Positions 43,901-58,300 of a stretch of 64,000 bases of DNA are shown here, one piece after another. How positions within the stretch are numbered: position 1 is the first letter of the stretch; each line of letters opens with the position of its first letter. The stretch is from Rotaria macrura. Lineage: Eukaryota; Rotifera; Eurotatoria; Philodinida; Philodinidae. Position numbers and translations under genes: made by a program. The DNA lies in NCBI GenBank assembly GCA_900239685.1, contig OENT01000177.1, positions 1 to 64,000 on the forward strand, in the 5' to 3' direction. Under the pieces are notes generated by a model that saw only the letters and a program-made list of their open reading frames with translations, did not search any database and was not told the DNA's origin.

Positions 43901-46900
43901 TTTTCCAGTGATCATCTTATAGACGTCTTTTTATTTTTAAAATGATGTCTTTTTTTTTCTTATTTACCATTTCATGTAGATCATTTCGTTGTTGATTATC
44001 TTGCGTTCGTTTTTGTATAGCTTCGAGCAATAATTTATATTGTGTAAGTCGTTGTAATGGTTTTATCGTTAGATCGGGAAAAGATAAGCGATTAGTAAAA
44101 TTAGCTTCTATCCACTAAGATAAACAAGAAAATAAGTTAAAGAAACACGTAAATGCACGTAAATAAATAAATAAATATATATATATATCATTGTCTTACT
44201 GTAATTAAATATTGAAATAGATCATCCTTTGCGAGTTTTTGCTTAAAATATTCAGCACTTGCTTTTTGATCAAGTACATAATGTAGATACGATTTAAAAT
44301 AAATATCAAACTAAAAAGAAATAAATGACAAATATACGCAGCTACATTATTGCTTGTCCCTAGAAACAGTCAAAAACATCTCTATATGCGTAGGTTGATA
44401 TTCATATACTAAATAACAACAATACTGTTATAAGAGATGACATTCTGCTGTAAAGATACTGCCTTTCTTTTTTTTAATATTCTCTGTTGATTGACATTTT
44501 TCATACAAGAGACAAATGCAAAAAATATTAATATAACCCTCGAACTAACTTTAAGAAAACCATTTTTCAGATCCGATGGATTCATTGCACAGCCAGTCTG
44601 TTCAAGTTTGATTTTAATTGGTAATAATATATCTTTCCAAAATGATAAGTTTGCATTAAGTACATCTTGTATATTCGAAAATAATTTTTCCATGTCAATG
44701 TCATTTAAAAGACCATCACGTTGGGATGACTTTAATATCATAACACTTGTCATAAATATATCGGTCATTGTTAAAATCTGACGTATATAGGATACTTCAG
44801 TTGAAAGCATTTCGTAGATAGCTTCTTGTTGCAATTTGATCGATTCTGACATGAGCTAAATTGTAGAAGAAAAAGCCGGGCGATGACAACTGTATATATA
44901 TTTATATTAAAAAAAAAGAAAGAAAAAAAAATGAGATAAGACCACTTTTCATCACTTCCTTTTTAAGGGGTCATTTATACACAAAAGATAAATTGAGTGT
45001 AGATAGATATTCAATGTGATAGATGAAAAGAGTTCAGGGTCCTGACTCACTGATCGAGCTTGTTCGTTTAGAAATGGTTGCCATTCTTTTTCAATTTTTA
45101 AATCACGTTCATCGATTTGAAGTTGATAGTTTTGTAATTGAGCTAATTTAGGTAGACCATGTGTTAACCATTCGTCACATTTACGACGAACGAATGCTAA
45201 ATTACTTTCTGGTCGTTCATTTGAGTCATTAACATCCTAAACAAACAAAAAAGAAATAATTCAAATAGATGATGATTGAAAAAATAAATAAACTAAAAAT
45301 AAGTATCCGAGTAGAAATAGAAACGAAACAATACCAAATTCATCAAAGTATATCCTCCTGCTGCTGCTGCTGCTGCTGTCCCTCCTCCTCCTCCTCCTCC
45401 ACCAACACCAGCAATACTTCCTGAAAATCCTGTTCCTGTATTTATTCCCGATGAAGATCTTGATAAATTGTCATTTTGAGATGACATCGAATTTATTGTG
45501 TTTTGTCGTAAAAGACGACTTGCCGCACGTTGCCAACGACGTGCAGTCTCTTTTTGTGTGACTTGATTTTGATGATTGGCAGACGATGCTTCTAGTGCAC
45601 GCCATAAGGTAGCTGTATCATAAGTCGTGATCGAATTTGCTTTCAAAATACGTCGATTCATTATTGACACCACCCGTGCTGTGCGACAATTGTTGACTCG
45701 TAATGATATCGTCAAATAACAAAGGATGGAAGAAGGAGAATAGAAGAAAGAAGAGGGAATAAGAAAGAGAGAACGGCTAAGAGAAGGAAATGGTTATTAG
45801 AACGATGTGGAAGTCCGCCTTGTGTATTTTTGTACTTCTCGCTCTCTCTCTCCCCCTCTGGTTGTTTTTCTCAGCTCCCTTATGAGAAGAAAATATCGAA
45901 CGTTCTACTCGCTGTTGTTCTGATTATAAGATAGATGTCGATAGGACTATTAATTTCTGTTTTTGCCAACGTAGACCATCATGCGTCAAATGTCTGTTGA
46001 TCACAAGTATGAAGAGATGTACCATATATATATATATATTGGTATATTGAAAAAGAACAAGCAAGAAAGTAATTTAATCTGCCAGTTCATTTCCTTATGT
46101 ATCTGTTACTCAAATTACTTCACTTAAAATAACGCATAAATACTTATCCATGAAAGATAAACCATAATATTTTCGTCGTTTTCCAATAGATACTGATCAT
46201 ACTTCGAATACAATTGATTAATAAATTTATCACTTACACTAGTATAAAATGTACTATTTTTAGAATGTATTGATTGCCAAAAAGATAGAATGGGTGATGT
46301 TGATGATTTGCTTAATTTAAAATAATGCGATAGAGATGTAGAAGAACTCTGTTCAACCATAATATGTGAAATTTCGGTTTTTGTTTCTCGTAGAGACACA
46401 AACAAACATATAGATATCAAAGTAATTATTTCAACGAAAAGAATCAACATCTCCATTTTTTGTTGTCACTTCAGAATTGATAAGAAATTCTCTTTCGCCT
46501 TTCTTTCATTTGAAATAAATAGACTTTAAACTAAATATGTGAATCACATGTTCTTGTTATGAGTTTAGTCTTTTAGCGATTAAATCAACGATTCATTAAT
46601 ATATATACATATACATACACGATGATTCTTTTTTTATGAAGATTTTGCAGTTCGATAATGTTGATTAAAATGTCATGTTAAACTTGATGCGTAAACATGC
46701 AAATCGATGAGACATTTTTTCAAATCTCCTGAGACTACGACAATATACATGGTTTTTTCCATGCACGCAATCAATCCTTAATTTACAAGATTTATTCCAT
46801 TTTCAAATAACAGGAAATCATGTTTCTAATGAAATAGATAAGAAAATTTTCTATTTTCTTCCCTTCATTTGTTAGATATGTGCAGTAAGCAGCATGAATA

Positions 46901-46931
46901 AGTGGTCAAACTGACACATATAGGTCTAGAT

Positions 46932-46963
<32 letters not shown>

Positions 46964-49900
46964 TCTTACTCGAGTAAAAATGCTGCTAGTAAACAGACCG
47001 GAACGAGATGTTTTTCCTGATCTGGTATGTTGTTGTGAATTGGTTGATTTTAATTCATGATTATAGTTACTATTGGTAATATTGATTGGTATAACTTCAT
47101 CATTATCTTGTATCATACATTGCGTTGATAAACGTTTTGATGTGATTGGTGCCGATTTTGTAGCCTAAGGAAAAAATATTTAAAAACAACATTGATGAGA
47201 CCAGTCTATTTTTGATTTTCTAAGATAACAACAAATAGATCTCGAACTTAATAACGCATGAATATCATTAACAATACTGAGATTCTGTCTGTATAATTAT
47301 TATGAATCATAGAATAATCTAGGAAAAAAAATAGTTGTGCAAATGTATGCATCACCACCAACAACAACAAAAGAAAACGAATATCGTTTAGATTAACGAT
47401 GAGATAAAACTATAATGAATCTAATGAATACATATAATCATTCTTCTACAGAAACCAAATGTTATTATTGAATCCGATTACTATGTACAACAGTTTTGAT
47501 GTGGCAAATGAGACTAATTATCATGCTTCGACGCATAAAAAATAAACTAGAAAACAAGTCAAGTATATTTATTAATAGTAAACAGCAGTAGAACATCATT
47601 CTCTGGCTAATGCACATAGCAAGAGGTGCAAGAAAAAAACTAAAGCTAGAATCGTATTTTAGATGTGTATACATTTATATGAAAATTGAGAGTCGACATT
47701 GCCTTATTGACTGTACGACACAATTAGAGAAGGTCGATTCTCTTCCTCTTTGACTTTTTAACAGTATAAAAAGACAGAAAAGCTTAACAATATGATACCG
47801 AATAGTATGCAATGATTAGCGTACTTTAAGATATCTAGTTGCCGTTTTTTTTTATATTCTTGATTAGAACGAGGACAAACAGGTGTTCTTTCATTTCATT
47901 TCGATTTTGTTCTCTTTCATACGAAATAATAATGATTGTCAAGTGTTTTTAAAAATAATGTCTATTACTTATAATCGATGAAGTGTAATATATATTGAAA
48001 TATTTGACATCAATGTTAATATCGTCTAACTTACGGTTGTTAAAATTGCTGAACCAGTTGAATTTCGTTTTTCGTTTCGTTCTTTTCCAGCTGACGTTTT
48101 AGCAAGTACTCGATTATTAATACGTGAACACGATGGTAGACCATGTTCTTTTTCTAAATAGAAAATTAAAAGAAAAACATCTATGAGAGCTTCAATAAAT
48201 AAAACGAAAAAAAAACAAGGACAGATATATAGATATATGTATTGGATTCTTTTAATTGCTTTTTTATAGGTGAAAAAGATGAGAGAAGAAAAAGAATAAT
48301 GAGACCATTGCATTTCGGCTTATATGATATTGCAGCAGGTGTAGCGGATGGCGGTCCACTTGCACAAACTGTCTGTTCATCGCCACTTGATGATAAAAAA
48401 GCAACATCATCACAACTGACGCTCTTTTGTTTAAGCAGACAAGCAGCAACCATGGAACCGGTGATTTCTTTCGTATTTAATGTACTCGGATCATCGGATA
48501 AACCATTTTTTCTTGTTCGTTGTTGATGTTGAACTGATAAAATATGTAAATCTTCATCCGATGATGAACCAGGTGGAGAATCGACTTCGGTCAATGCACA
48601 ATTCCAAACGAATGTAAATGTTGATGATGCTGAATTCGTTGTTGTTGTTGTTGTTGTTGATGATGATGTGGGTGAGGGTGAAGGAATATATGATAAATGA
48701 TCATTACTAGTTGAGCAATATGATTTACGACGATATTTCAATACATCAGATAGTTGTCGGCATATCGATAAACGACGAAGAGGTGATACGAGAGGGGGAT
48801 GAGAACCAGCTGATGCTATTCCTTCGTTGGACATCGTAATTCAAATGAATGAATAGATATAACGATGAATATGCTTTTCTCCTTGTTCTTCCTATTTTTT
48901 TTTGATAGACAATTCATTCACAATAGAGTTAAAGACACAGAATAAAACGATGCAATCTCTTATATGTTCGCTCTTCGCTTGGTTTTTTTTTCACAATAAA
49001 TGGAAGAGTATGTACGCCGGAGGGGTGACAATCACTAGTCGAAGAAGAGAGTTTGCATATACATTCATTTATATATATTTGATAGAAAGAAGAAAAAAAA
49101 AGAAATTATATAACATCGTCAACTAGTAAATGTGACAATGACAACAACAAATTTATTGATAACAACTGAATTTTCTTTTTTTGTTGTACGGCAACATATT
49201 GTCTATATATACATGGCTAATAAATAAGCTCGTATTCTGTTTTGGATTTAGTTTCTTTTTTAAATAGACACACTGATTAAATTTGTAGAAATGTTTCAAG
49301 CTTTGACGAGCGACAGACTCAATGACGCATTAAGATTTCTTAAAAGTTGCATCATACATATTGTATGTGTGTGTATGGGCATTTTGAGAAGTACGCACCA
49401 AGTGATTTTGAAGAGAAAGAAAGAAACAAAAGAGGTTTTAGCGTTAATTAGAAAGAAATGGAAAAAGAAACGAAAAGAAACAAAAAATTATATAATCAAT
49501 CTATTAGATTTTTTTTGTATACCTGTTACTACAAGATCATCCAACAGAAGATGTTTGACTGGTTGGTCCAAGGACAATGGTAAACTAGGCGCACTTCGTA
49601 AACAAATATTACATGTTTCTATAGTGAGATGATGTTTTTCGAATAATTTTAATATGATTTCTCTAAATAAATATTCACAAAAATGTTCTTTTCTTAGGTT
49701 GTTCCTTTTTCTTTGTTTATTTTTTTTTTACCTCAACGTTGTATTTTCAGATGTGCTTGAATAGTTAAGTCGTTCTTTGAAATTTTGTCCATTGACATTA
49801 GTAAAATAGATGTACGAACCATCCTAGAACAAGAAAATCGAATAAAGACAATAAAAGCGCCAATTAGTCTCAAGGTCAAACGTCTCTCACACATCGACTA

Positions 49901-51938
49901 TATTCAATTTGCATCAATATTTCCAACCACATCAAGTGAAATCCTCTTTAGTTTCTATCAATTTTTTTTGTCTATTCAAACAAGACATACATTTATCTGT
50001 CATCTGTCCTTCCCGATAAGCGTCTATTATCAAATAAATAACTCGCCGAATAAAAGTAAACCAAACTGAAGGCTTCATATACAAGAAAAAAGCTTTATTC
50101 AACTTATTTGGTCTTTTTCAAATACAAAAATCCTTGATTTAATAATCTAACTTACTGTTGATGGTAAATTTTCTTCAGATAGAGCATGCTTTCGTTGATC
50201 GAGAAGATTTAAAAGCGTGGATTCATTATTGATCGGTGTATTGCTACTAATACGATTTGAACCAATCGAAGTTGCTAAATTAATCACTGAAACACTAAAT
50301 TGTTTACCAACCATATTTGTCTAGTTCAAAGACGAAGAAAAAAAAGGATGCAAAAAAAATTTGAAAATAGTAAGAAATGAAACAAAGAAAAAAAGTTTAT
50401 TCTACTTCATTTGATCCCAAAGCAACATTTGATCGACGAGTTCGAAATACATTTACTAATAAACTTCGTGCCTTCTCTCTAAAAAGAAATATTTTCGTAA
50501 GAACGAGAAAGAAAAATGAATTTTTAAAGAAAAAGACATTCTTTTTCGAACCTTCTTGTTCGTAGATCTGCATGCAATGCATGACGACTATTAATGATAA
50601 ATGTTGTTAAGTCATGCATAACATCTCTCAAATAGATATTTAAGGAATGAATACTGTCAATGTCAATAGTGAACTTTAGTATCAGTTCGAATATCAGACA
50701 CAACGATAAATCATGTAACCACACTACATATATACATATATATCTATATATATACAGGCAGAAATGTGTGTGTGTGAACTGGTTCTCTCCTTTTTCCTTC
50801 TCCTCAATGTTCTCAAAATAGTCTTTTTCATCATCATCGTATGATGTGAGGTGTGAACAATCGTTATACAAATAGTAAAGTTTATTTGCTCAGTGTCGAT
50901 GTGGACGACAAAATGTAAAAAGAAGAAAAAGCCGAAGGAACGAAGGTAGAGATTAATTAAAAAATGAATTCTTGGCATATCCGTTATCATATTCATATCA
51001 ATGTCGATAAGTAAACAATTACATTTAATTAAATTTTAATAGAAATTTTATGAGGTAAAAGAAAAAGAAAAAGGAAAAATGAACTACGTATGCTTATAAT
51101 CGATTTATTATCCTACCCGGTATTACGTGAATGCTGTCGTTTCAATGTAAATTTTCCATGAGATAAATCTGTAGAACAATAATTCCGTTTCGATAAATAT
51201 TTTTCATCAGTATCGATAAATAGATTGTCTATTGAATCATATTTGACTAAATGAATTTTATCTTTACGCTGATTTTCATCATGTTGAAATTGCTTTTTCA
51301 CTTTTAATATTGTATCCCGAAACGACGAACGCACAAGCATGATCCTGACTATCACGTCGTCATCAAAAAGACTGCCTAATATTCAGTTCATATCGAATAT
51401 CCTAGTCGTCCATTGTCTCTTTTCTCCTGAATATGTGTCTCTTATTCCTTTTTTTTTTGGGCTAGCAGAAAAAAACGATCGAGGAACAAAATTCGTTATT
51501 TGTCAATGGCACGTAGCGAATGTGTGAAAACGTCAATTTTCACAAGAAATACAAAATCGAAGAACTTACTCAGGTGGATGCAAAAATAGTTGATTATTAG
51601 TATTTTCATTTGTCGTCTCGTTACTAATCATAGTATTTGAGTCGTTTATTTCACCTGTAGAAATTTCTAAAAAGAAAAATAGTCGAGTATATTATGGATT
51701 TATTTTTCAATTCTTTTACTTTTGTCAAAAGTAATGTCAGGGTCATGTTCTTCTTTCTCTCCATCATTTCTATCGGAATCTATGCGAACCTGGAACTGAC
51801 AAAAATAAAAACAAGTATTAATTATAAAAAAATTACCAAAAAAATAATTATAAAAACGATTTTTTTTTCTATTACCTGTAAAAGACAGGGCATAAAAGCC
51901 TGAGATATGACGGACATCTTTCAAACTGTCTACAAAAT

Positions 51939-51970
<32 letters not shown>

Positions 51971-54900
51971 TCCTTGTGTTTTTATACAACGAGACAGAAA
52001 CGTCATAAATTTTCTTCATAAATACCCTCTCTCACATCGTACATTCTATCTTGTTACTATGCAATTGTAAAATAAAAGAGAAAAGAAAATGTCATCTACA
52101 CCTTTCTCAACAGGACATATCGAAATATTTTTACATTTTAGAATTCTATTTTTTTTTCTATGATTGTTTGTACTACATATCCACTTCAATTACAATAACA
52201 CTAAACATAGCTTGTCATTCAATTATTTTTGTTTTCAATAGAGAATTCTATTTTCTATTTGTCAGAAAACAATACAGAAAAAACAATGCGACGTATAAAA
52301 TACATAACTATACTTTAATCGAAAGATATTGATGATCTAAGAAGACAAGGTCATACGTAGATAAGAAAACGTGTGCCTGTGCAACTCTTAGCAGGTGACA
52401 TGAATGACATTCTTTCTTCTTGTGAGTGCTATTCCAAGTGTAATATCGATTTGTTACCCTGTATATCTCTCTGTCGATTAAGTTTAGTGATTGTTACCAT
52501 GTGTAAATCAGTATTACAGTTGTGCGTCATTTCTAGTCAAGTAAATAGAGATAGAATAAAACGAAAAAAAAAGAAGAAAAAAAGAAAGAATGAGAAGATA
52601 GAAGCCATATGACTATTACGCTTAAAATCAAATATTTCGAATTATTTTCATACCAGACATTTTAATTAATTGCAAGGTATAGCTTTTTTTCCCCTGTTAA
52701 TCATTCCTTCGAAGTGATGAAAACTTTCAACATTAGATTTGAAAATTTAAATATAAAGGTGTCTGAATTTCTTTTGATATAAATTTAAAATTCATATTTT
52801 AAACAATTGTATATGTTTGTTCGCTCGTACTGTATTAATATGTATGCTTATAAACAGCTCTATTTTCTACTGCTATTACTGCCGTCGCTTCGATTAAATT
52901 AAACGTCCATACCAATGACGGACGTGCTATATGATATTCTTCATGCGAAATAAGTTATCTTCATACGACAATCGTATTTAAAAAAAAAGCAAAATAACCG
53001 ATCGATAGTCAACGATAATGAGTCAAGTGTTTTGGTGTTTTTGTTAGTATGACGAAAGCAACCAAATGTAGTTGATCGAGTACATCTTCAATCAAAGTTC
53101 AATTTGCATATTTTTACAAAAAAAAAGAAGAAGAAATTCTTATTCCATACTCTTTCAAGCTGAAAAGTGATATGGCAAGCACTTTCACAATATCGTCTCA
53201 ATCAAAAATAAAATGGTCAAGTACTGTATCGTCGTCTACACCATAGATTCGTTTAGAAAAAATCTTGAATATAAATTTCATTATCATTCAATACGACTGT
53301 TCTCATATAGCAGAAAAAAAAGAGTCAAATATTATCAATGAGAATAACAGAACAGTGTTGTGAAAGCTAATCATTAGCATCAGTAGAAATAGACAGACAG
53401 TTCATATTATCAAGTATTCGAACAGCACAAGGAGCAGAAGAAAAAGAAGAAAAAAGAAAGGTCAGCGTCTATCAACTTGATTCTCATCTGTACTTATGAC
53501 TATGTGTAATACGACGCAATGTCTGACACGATTGCGGTAAAAGCTCATACACACACACACACATAAATACGCATTGATTTATTCTGACTTGACCATCAGT
53601 ATTGACTATCCTTTATTCATATCATTAAATACTCTAAATGTCATTGACATCATTGTTCTCTTCCTTACCAGTAGTTGTAATTACAGACGCCAGGCATTAT
53701 GTAGTTAACAATAACAAATCGATAGTGTCGGCGCTGATTATCATCTTTGTCTCGACAATAGTATATACGTGTGTGTATCAGGGTCAAACAATAATAAACT
53801 TTCTCTCTATTGAGACCAAGAGTATTAACACTTGACCTTCGTTGTTCTGTGTATACATATGTTGATGTTAAAAGCACGCGTGCCGCTATGGGCAAACAGT
53901 TTTTCCACTAATGATGAGAATGTCTTAGCCGACTTACTTACCTTTTCGGTTAGTTGAGATGAATCATCATGGCTAGTTGATTGTCGTTTTGATGATTTAT
54001 CATAATGATTCTCTTTACTATCATCAGATCCTGCTAGTGAAAGAGATGAATATGACATTGGTGATGTTTGTTTAACGCTAGCTATTGATTGTCGGTGTTC
54101 ATGTGTAATACTATCAAGTAAAGTATGAGTCAATATAGACGAAAATGATGGGCGATGTTGTATTTGTGCATTATCTAAATGACGTTTATGATCATGATGA
54201 TCAAAATCGAAAAGACTTTGAAATATTGACGGAAGACTTCGCCGTCGTTTGGTACGCGATAATACATGTCCATGTTCATGAAGTAATTTCGATGATGCTA
54301 ATGATGATAATGAAAAGTTTTGTGTTGATGGTGATCTTTGTTGATGATCGTCATCAATATTATTTGTCATAGAATTATAGAAAGTTGATTTTGATAATCG
54401 TCGTTTGCACATAGGGCAACGATCAGTATTATTTTCATTTGTTGTTGTTGTTGTTGTCGTTGCTGTTGTTGCGGCTGCTGCTGCTCCTGATGATGACGAT
54501 GACGATGATGTCGTTGTTGTTGTATTCGTATTAAGTTTCGAAACAAGAACGCCAAATATTGATGGACGTTTTTTATATTTAGGCAGTAAATCTAAATTGG
54601 GATGATTTTGACAGGATAAACAGAGGCGTTGCTGTTGTTGTGTCGCGGAATCTGTTGATGCCATTGTTATTTTCGATGTTGTATGATTCCCCGAGCGAAA
54701 AGCAAGAGAATGAAATAAGCGTGAAAATGTCTCTTTTGATAGACTTGCTTTGATTGTCGTTGGTATCTTCGTAGATTTCGAGGTTGATTTATTAATTGTT
54801 TCATCGTGATGATTATTATCAATACCGTCATCGACGGCATTGTCATCATCGTCATTATTATAATCGTGTTTTTTTCCATCTAAATTTGTTGAAGAACCCA

Positions 54901-55315
54901 GTGCAAACGAAAAACTTCGCTGTTGATTGAGCGGTGTACTAATTTGATTGTAAGATTCTTTTTGTTTCAATGATGATGTACGTAGAACAGGCGTACGTTT
55001 TAATTCGTTTTCTAAAACTTCATCGAACTCATCAAGTATAGCCACATGGCCATTATCATCATCGTTCGGTCTATTATTATTGTCTTCATTATCGTCATCG
55101 TCGTCTACACAAATTTGTGGTATAGACACCGTTGTGGACAAATGTTGCTGTTGCTGTTGTTGATGAATTCTTCCACGAAATTTTCGCATACTTGTAATGG
55201 CCAATGTTGGATCGATAATTAATAATTCAGCAGCTGACTGATGACTATTATGTGATTCAGTGTAGTGCTGCTTATGATGTTGTAAATAACGACGAGCTTT
55301 GTTCGAACTCGTCAT
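40917..55315 (-). CDS. PLEKHG5: PLEKHG5-like Rho guanine nucleotide exchange factor
   Basis: Exons by splice signals and phase: 55315-53942, 51795-51720, 51654-51570, 51371-51117, 50478-50406, 50320-50156, 49823-49732, 49662-49523, 48809-48306, 48153-48035, 47164-46970, 46348-46238(?), 45678-45335, 45236-45051, 44855-44550, 44310-44200, 44114-43968, 43737-43603, 43534-43145, 43063-41965 and 41895-40917. About 2,300 residues; human PLEKHG5 has about 1,060. A Ras-binding-like domain spans 49823-49523 (EIILKLFEKHHLTIETC). The DH domain covers 44855-43603 (EAIYEMLSTEVSYIRQIL, IKPLQRLTQYKLLLEAI). The PH domain covers 43534 to about 42950 (DVYCYLFTDMFLITKGGKR). DVYC-LFTD with the RBD-DH-PH order points to PLEKHG5, a RhoA-directed GEF. 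The 5' exon holds a CxxC pair set and poly-Asp/Thr/Ser/Gln runs. The last listed exon ends in phase 2 at a GTAAGT, so a further exon exists; one candidate ends near 40640. Confidence 0.82.
41695..41776 (-). repeat. CAA/CAG-CAT trinucleotide tract encoding Gln/His runs
   Basis: On the minus strand CAACAACAACAA repeats followed by CATCATCATCAT and CAGCAACATCAG encode long Gln and His runs in the C-terminal exon of the RhoGEF. Similar in-frame tracts occur elsewhere in the gene: Gly/Ala near 45365-45405, Thr/Ser/Ala near 54430-54520 and Gln near 55140-55165. Confidence 0.85.
46124..46456 (-). other. Hydrophobic-start ORF overlapping a putative RhoGEF exon
   Basis: A 110-codon frame begins MEMLILFVEIITLISICLFV, which looks like a signal anchor, and continues through the Ser-rich segment used as exon 46348-46238 in the RhoGEF model. 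Either it provides an alternative start, or only its middle is coding after the CAG acceptor at 46349. The GTAAGT at about 46232-46237 is a good donor. The sequence cannot separate these options. Confidence 0.35.
46929..46962. repeat. TA-type microsatellite in a RhoGEF intron
   Basis: TATATATATATATATATATA followed by CATATACATA sits just 3' of the exon ending at 46970. Comparable TA runs lie at 51941-51972 and 44166-44190 in other introns of the gene. Confidence 0.8.
48306..48834 (-). other. Candidate alternative first exon of the RhoGEF
   Basis: ATG at 48834 opens MSNEGIASAGSHPPLVSPL and is preceded closely by an in-frame TGA. It could therefore be a true start, with its own promoter. An acceptor inside it (CATCAG before 48809) would instead splice from 49523 in the correct phase. 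Both give the same downstream frame, ending at a GTCTCA donor after 48306. Multiple N-terminal isoforms are known for vertebrate PLEKHG5. Confidence 0.45.
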
Positions 55316-58300
55316 TATTTGATAAATACTTTCCGACCTGTAATGACGATGAAAGATTATCTTCTCTTTTGTGTCAGACGTCGTAGACAAGAGAATGTTC
55401 ACTATCAGCAAAAGTAGTAATAAAGACAGAGAATGAAAAAGAGTCGAAAACTGTCTCGTGTGTTCTGTTCTCTTTTCATATGATGAAAGAGTAATAGCTA
55501 AAATTGAATATAAAGGGATAAAAAGAGAACGAAAGAGAGCGAATAGAAACAGCGCTCATCGGACAGAGAAGAGAGAGAGAGAGAAACATTGATGACAGAC
55601 TCAAAATTCCATTACATCAACTTCAATCGATGTTCTTTGAATGCACAAAATATCTCTCATTTCGTTTGATTCAATCAGAAAAAAAACCTTCGTCTGAATA
55701 TTAAAAAAAGAAAGAAGTATTTTATGTCAAAAAATCTAACATTAATTTATTGACAAGTCAAACTTAAAATATTCTTTTATTAAAGAAATTAAAGTATACA
55801 AATTTTGCATACGATCATTTACATTTGTATAATAAAGTTATCTACATATTTAAATACGAGGGATATAAAAAAAGCAAAAAGAAACGCATATAGATTGATA
55901 GAAATTGAGACAAATATTTTGAAATATATCTTTCTTTTTTCTTTCATTTAAGAAAAAGGATCTCATTAAAAAAAAAGCAGGCATTTATTTTTTATGAAGT
56001 TGTTTGATCATCCTTTTTATTTTGTGTTCCTACTATAATTTTGTTTAGAAAAAAATTGTCATAAGACATGATCTTGTTCTACTTTCTATGAAACATTGTT
56101 GACGTATCATTGAACTTACCTACTTTGCCTATCTTACTCTTTTAACTATGACTTTATACAATAGGTGAGCTATAGCACGACAATCATTATGTCCTGGTAC
56201 TTGTCATTTGATAACTATTCGCATTCTTATGCTCTGCTAGAGACTTTTCTTGTGTCTGTCTCGTTTCTTTTTCTTTCGATATGCTTCTCTGTATTTGATT
56301 GTTTGTTCGATATGCGACACAATATCAGTAAATCAAATATATAAGAGACCACCCGTTGTATGTTAACAGAGTAAAACAACAATTGCAATAGAAACAGTTT
56401 TACTTCTATTGTCGTTCTCTTTCGAATTGCGTTCAATTACATGAAAAAGAAGAAGAAGAAGAAAAGAACAGAAAAGAATAGTGATGACGAGAACAAAACT
56501 CTCGTATACGCAGTAGGTGTATATGTTAATGGTGGTACCGTTCGAATATGAAAGGTTTCGTGCTCGTTCATTTATTCTTCATCGTTTTATAACATCTTCT
56601 CACGTACAACGATGGATTAGAGAAAAGTAAAAAAGAAAAGAACGGACGATAGAGAAGAATTCATTTTATGTCCAAGCGATAGTAGTTTACTCGTTTTTCT
56701 TTTCAGCTGAGGCTTCAACAACAAATGTTACATGTTACCCATAGGCGCGTGTGAGAACATATCCCACTCACAGAACTATTGTATATATACATATACATAT
56801 ATATATATATATATAAGTTGGTAAGATCATGGACAAGTATAACAGAAAAAACACCCAATGAAAAAAAAGTACAAAAAATAAAAGAATAAGAAAAACGACA
56901 AAATTTTTAAGAATATCATTCGATTGCATTTGTTCACATTAATCTCTTATCAGTTGATGTCAATTTTTATTCTTAGTTTTTACTGTAATAAATTATAGAA
57001 AAAGTTTTGACAATCAAATACAAGAAAATAACTTTTGATTGCTATTATACGACGATATGCATAATACCTACATAGAAAAAGGAGGTTATTAAGGAAAAAG
57101 AATATCCTTCATTGGAAGAAGAAGATCTTCCGTCGGCTAACGATTAAAAACATTTAATTGAAATTTGAAATTAAAAATAAAGAACCAAACAAGACACTTC
57201 TATTTTATTATGCTAATGAAATCCTTTAAACTAAATTATGATATTGAAATAGAGATTCGTTTTTGAACTTATTGTTTATTCTATAAAAAAAAATTATTTT
57301 CAAGTATTAGTCTTTTTACTTTTGATTGATCAAACGTATATATTAAGTTGAAGTGGAGCTTTGATAGTAATTTTTATCAGACTATTAAAAACAAATGCTT
57401 CAATAGATCCTATGCAAAGTTCGTAAATAGAAGATTATATTTTATATTCATGATATATTTAATGGTTTATCAAACATTAAATCAACTTTATTGTTATAGC
57501 TTCTGACATCATTGTTTATTGTTAGTATATCCTTTGATTTTAGTAGAACGAATAATTGACATCATATGTAATATTTATCAAGTAGGTCACATATATATAT
57601 ATATATATATATATGTAAAGCAAGATATAGAAAAAGAAAGAAATTTCTTGTTTAGCGATTGTAAATGACAAAACATCTGAAAAATATACTATTATATTGA
57701 CAAATTCTATTGTCATATCATCCGCTGCGATTATTCCAACTATGTTAGTTAACAGTTTTCGACGTATGTCCTTCTTTCTTTTTAATCGATTAGCTATTGA
57801 TCTTCTTATTAAGATTTTTCATATTAAATCTTTCTCAAAATTTATCAATTATCTAGTGCAAGAAGATTCAAATAAAAAACAACATTTGTAAATTCTATAC
57901 TAAGTCGTAATTCAACGAGAACATGAACAAGTAAATCAGCTTGTGCAATCATTGTTTCTACCTGCTGCAAATATCAATTGAATTCGTTCGAACTAGTCAA
58001 TGTTCATCTATCATTCGAAGTTCATTAGATTGAGAATCTTAATACGAATTGCATATAAAAAGAAAAGACAAGAAAACTAACTTTTCTCCGAATAGAAATA
58101 AAACTATGATGAGAAATGACACTTTGAAAAGCGAATAAATGAAGTATAAACTATTCTTATGACATATATGATGCTACATCTGATTCTTTTTTACTGCTTA
58201 CTTCAAATCAATTGGATGATGTCTTCTTGCCATATCATAGAAATAATATGATTGCAAGTTTTCTATCGAAGAAATGTACTGTTAGGTCTTCTTTGGAGTC

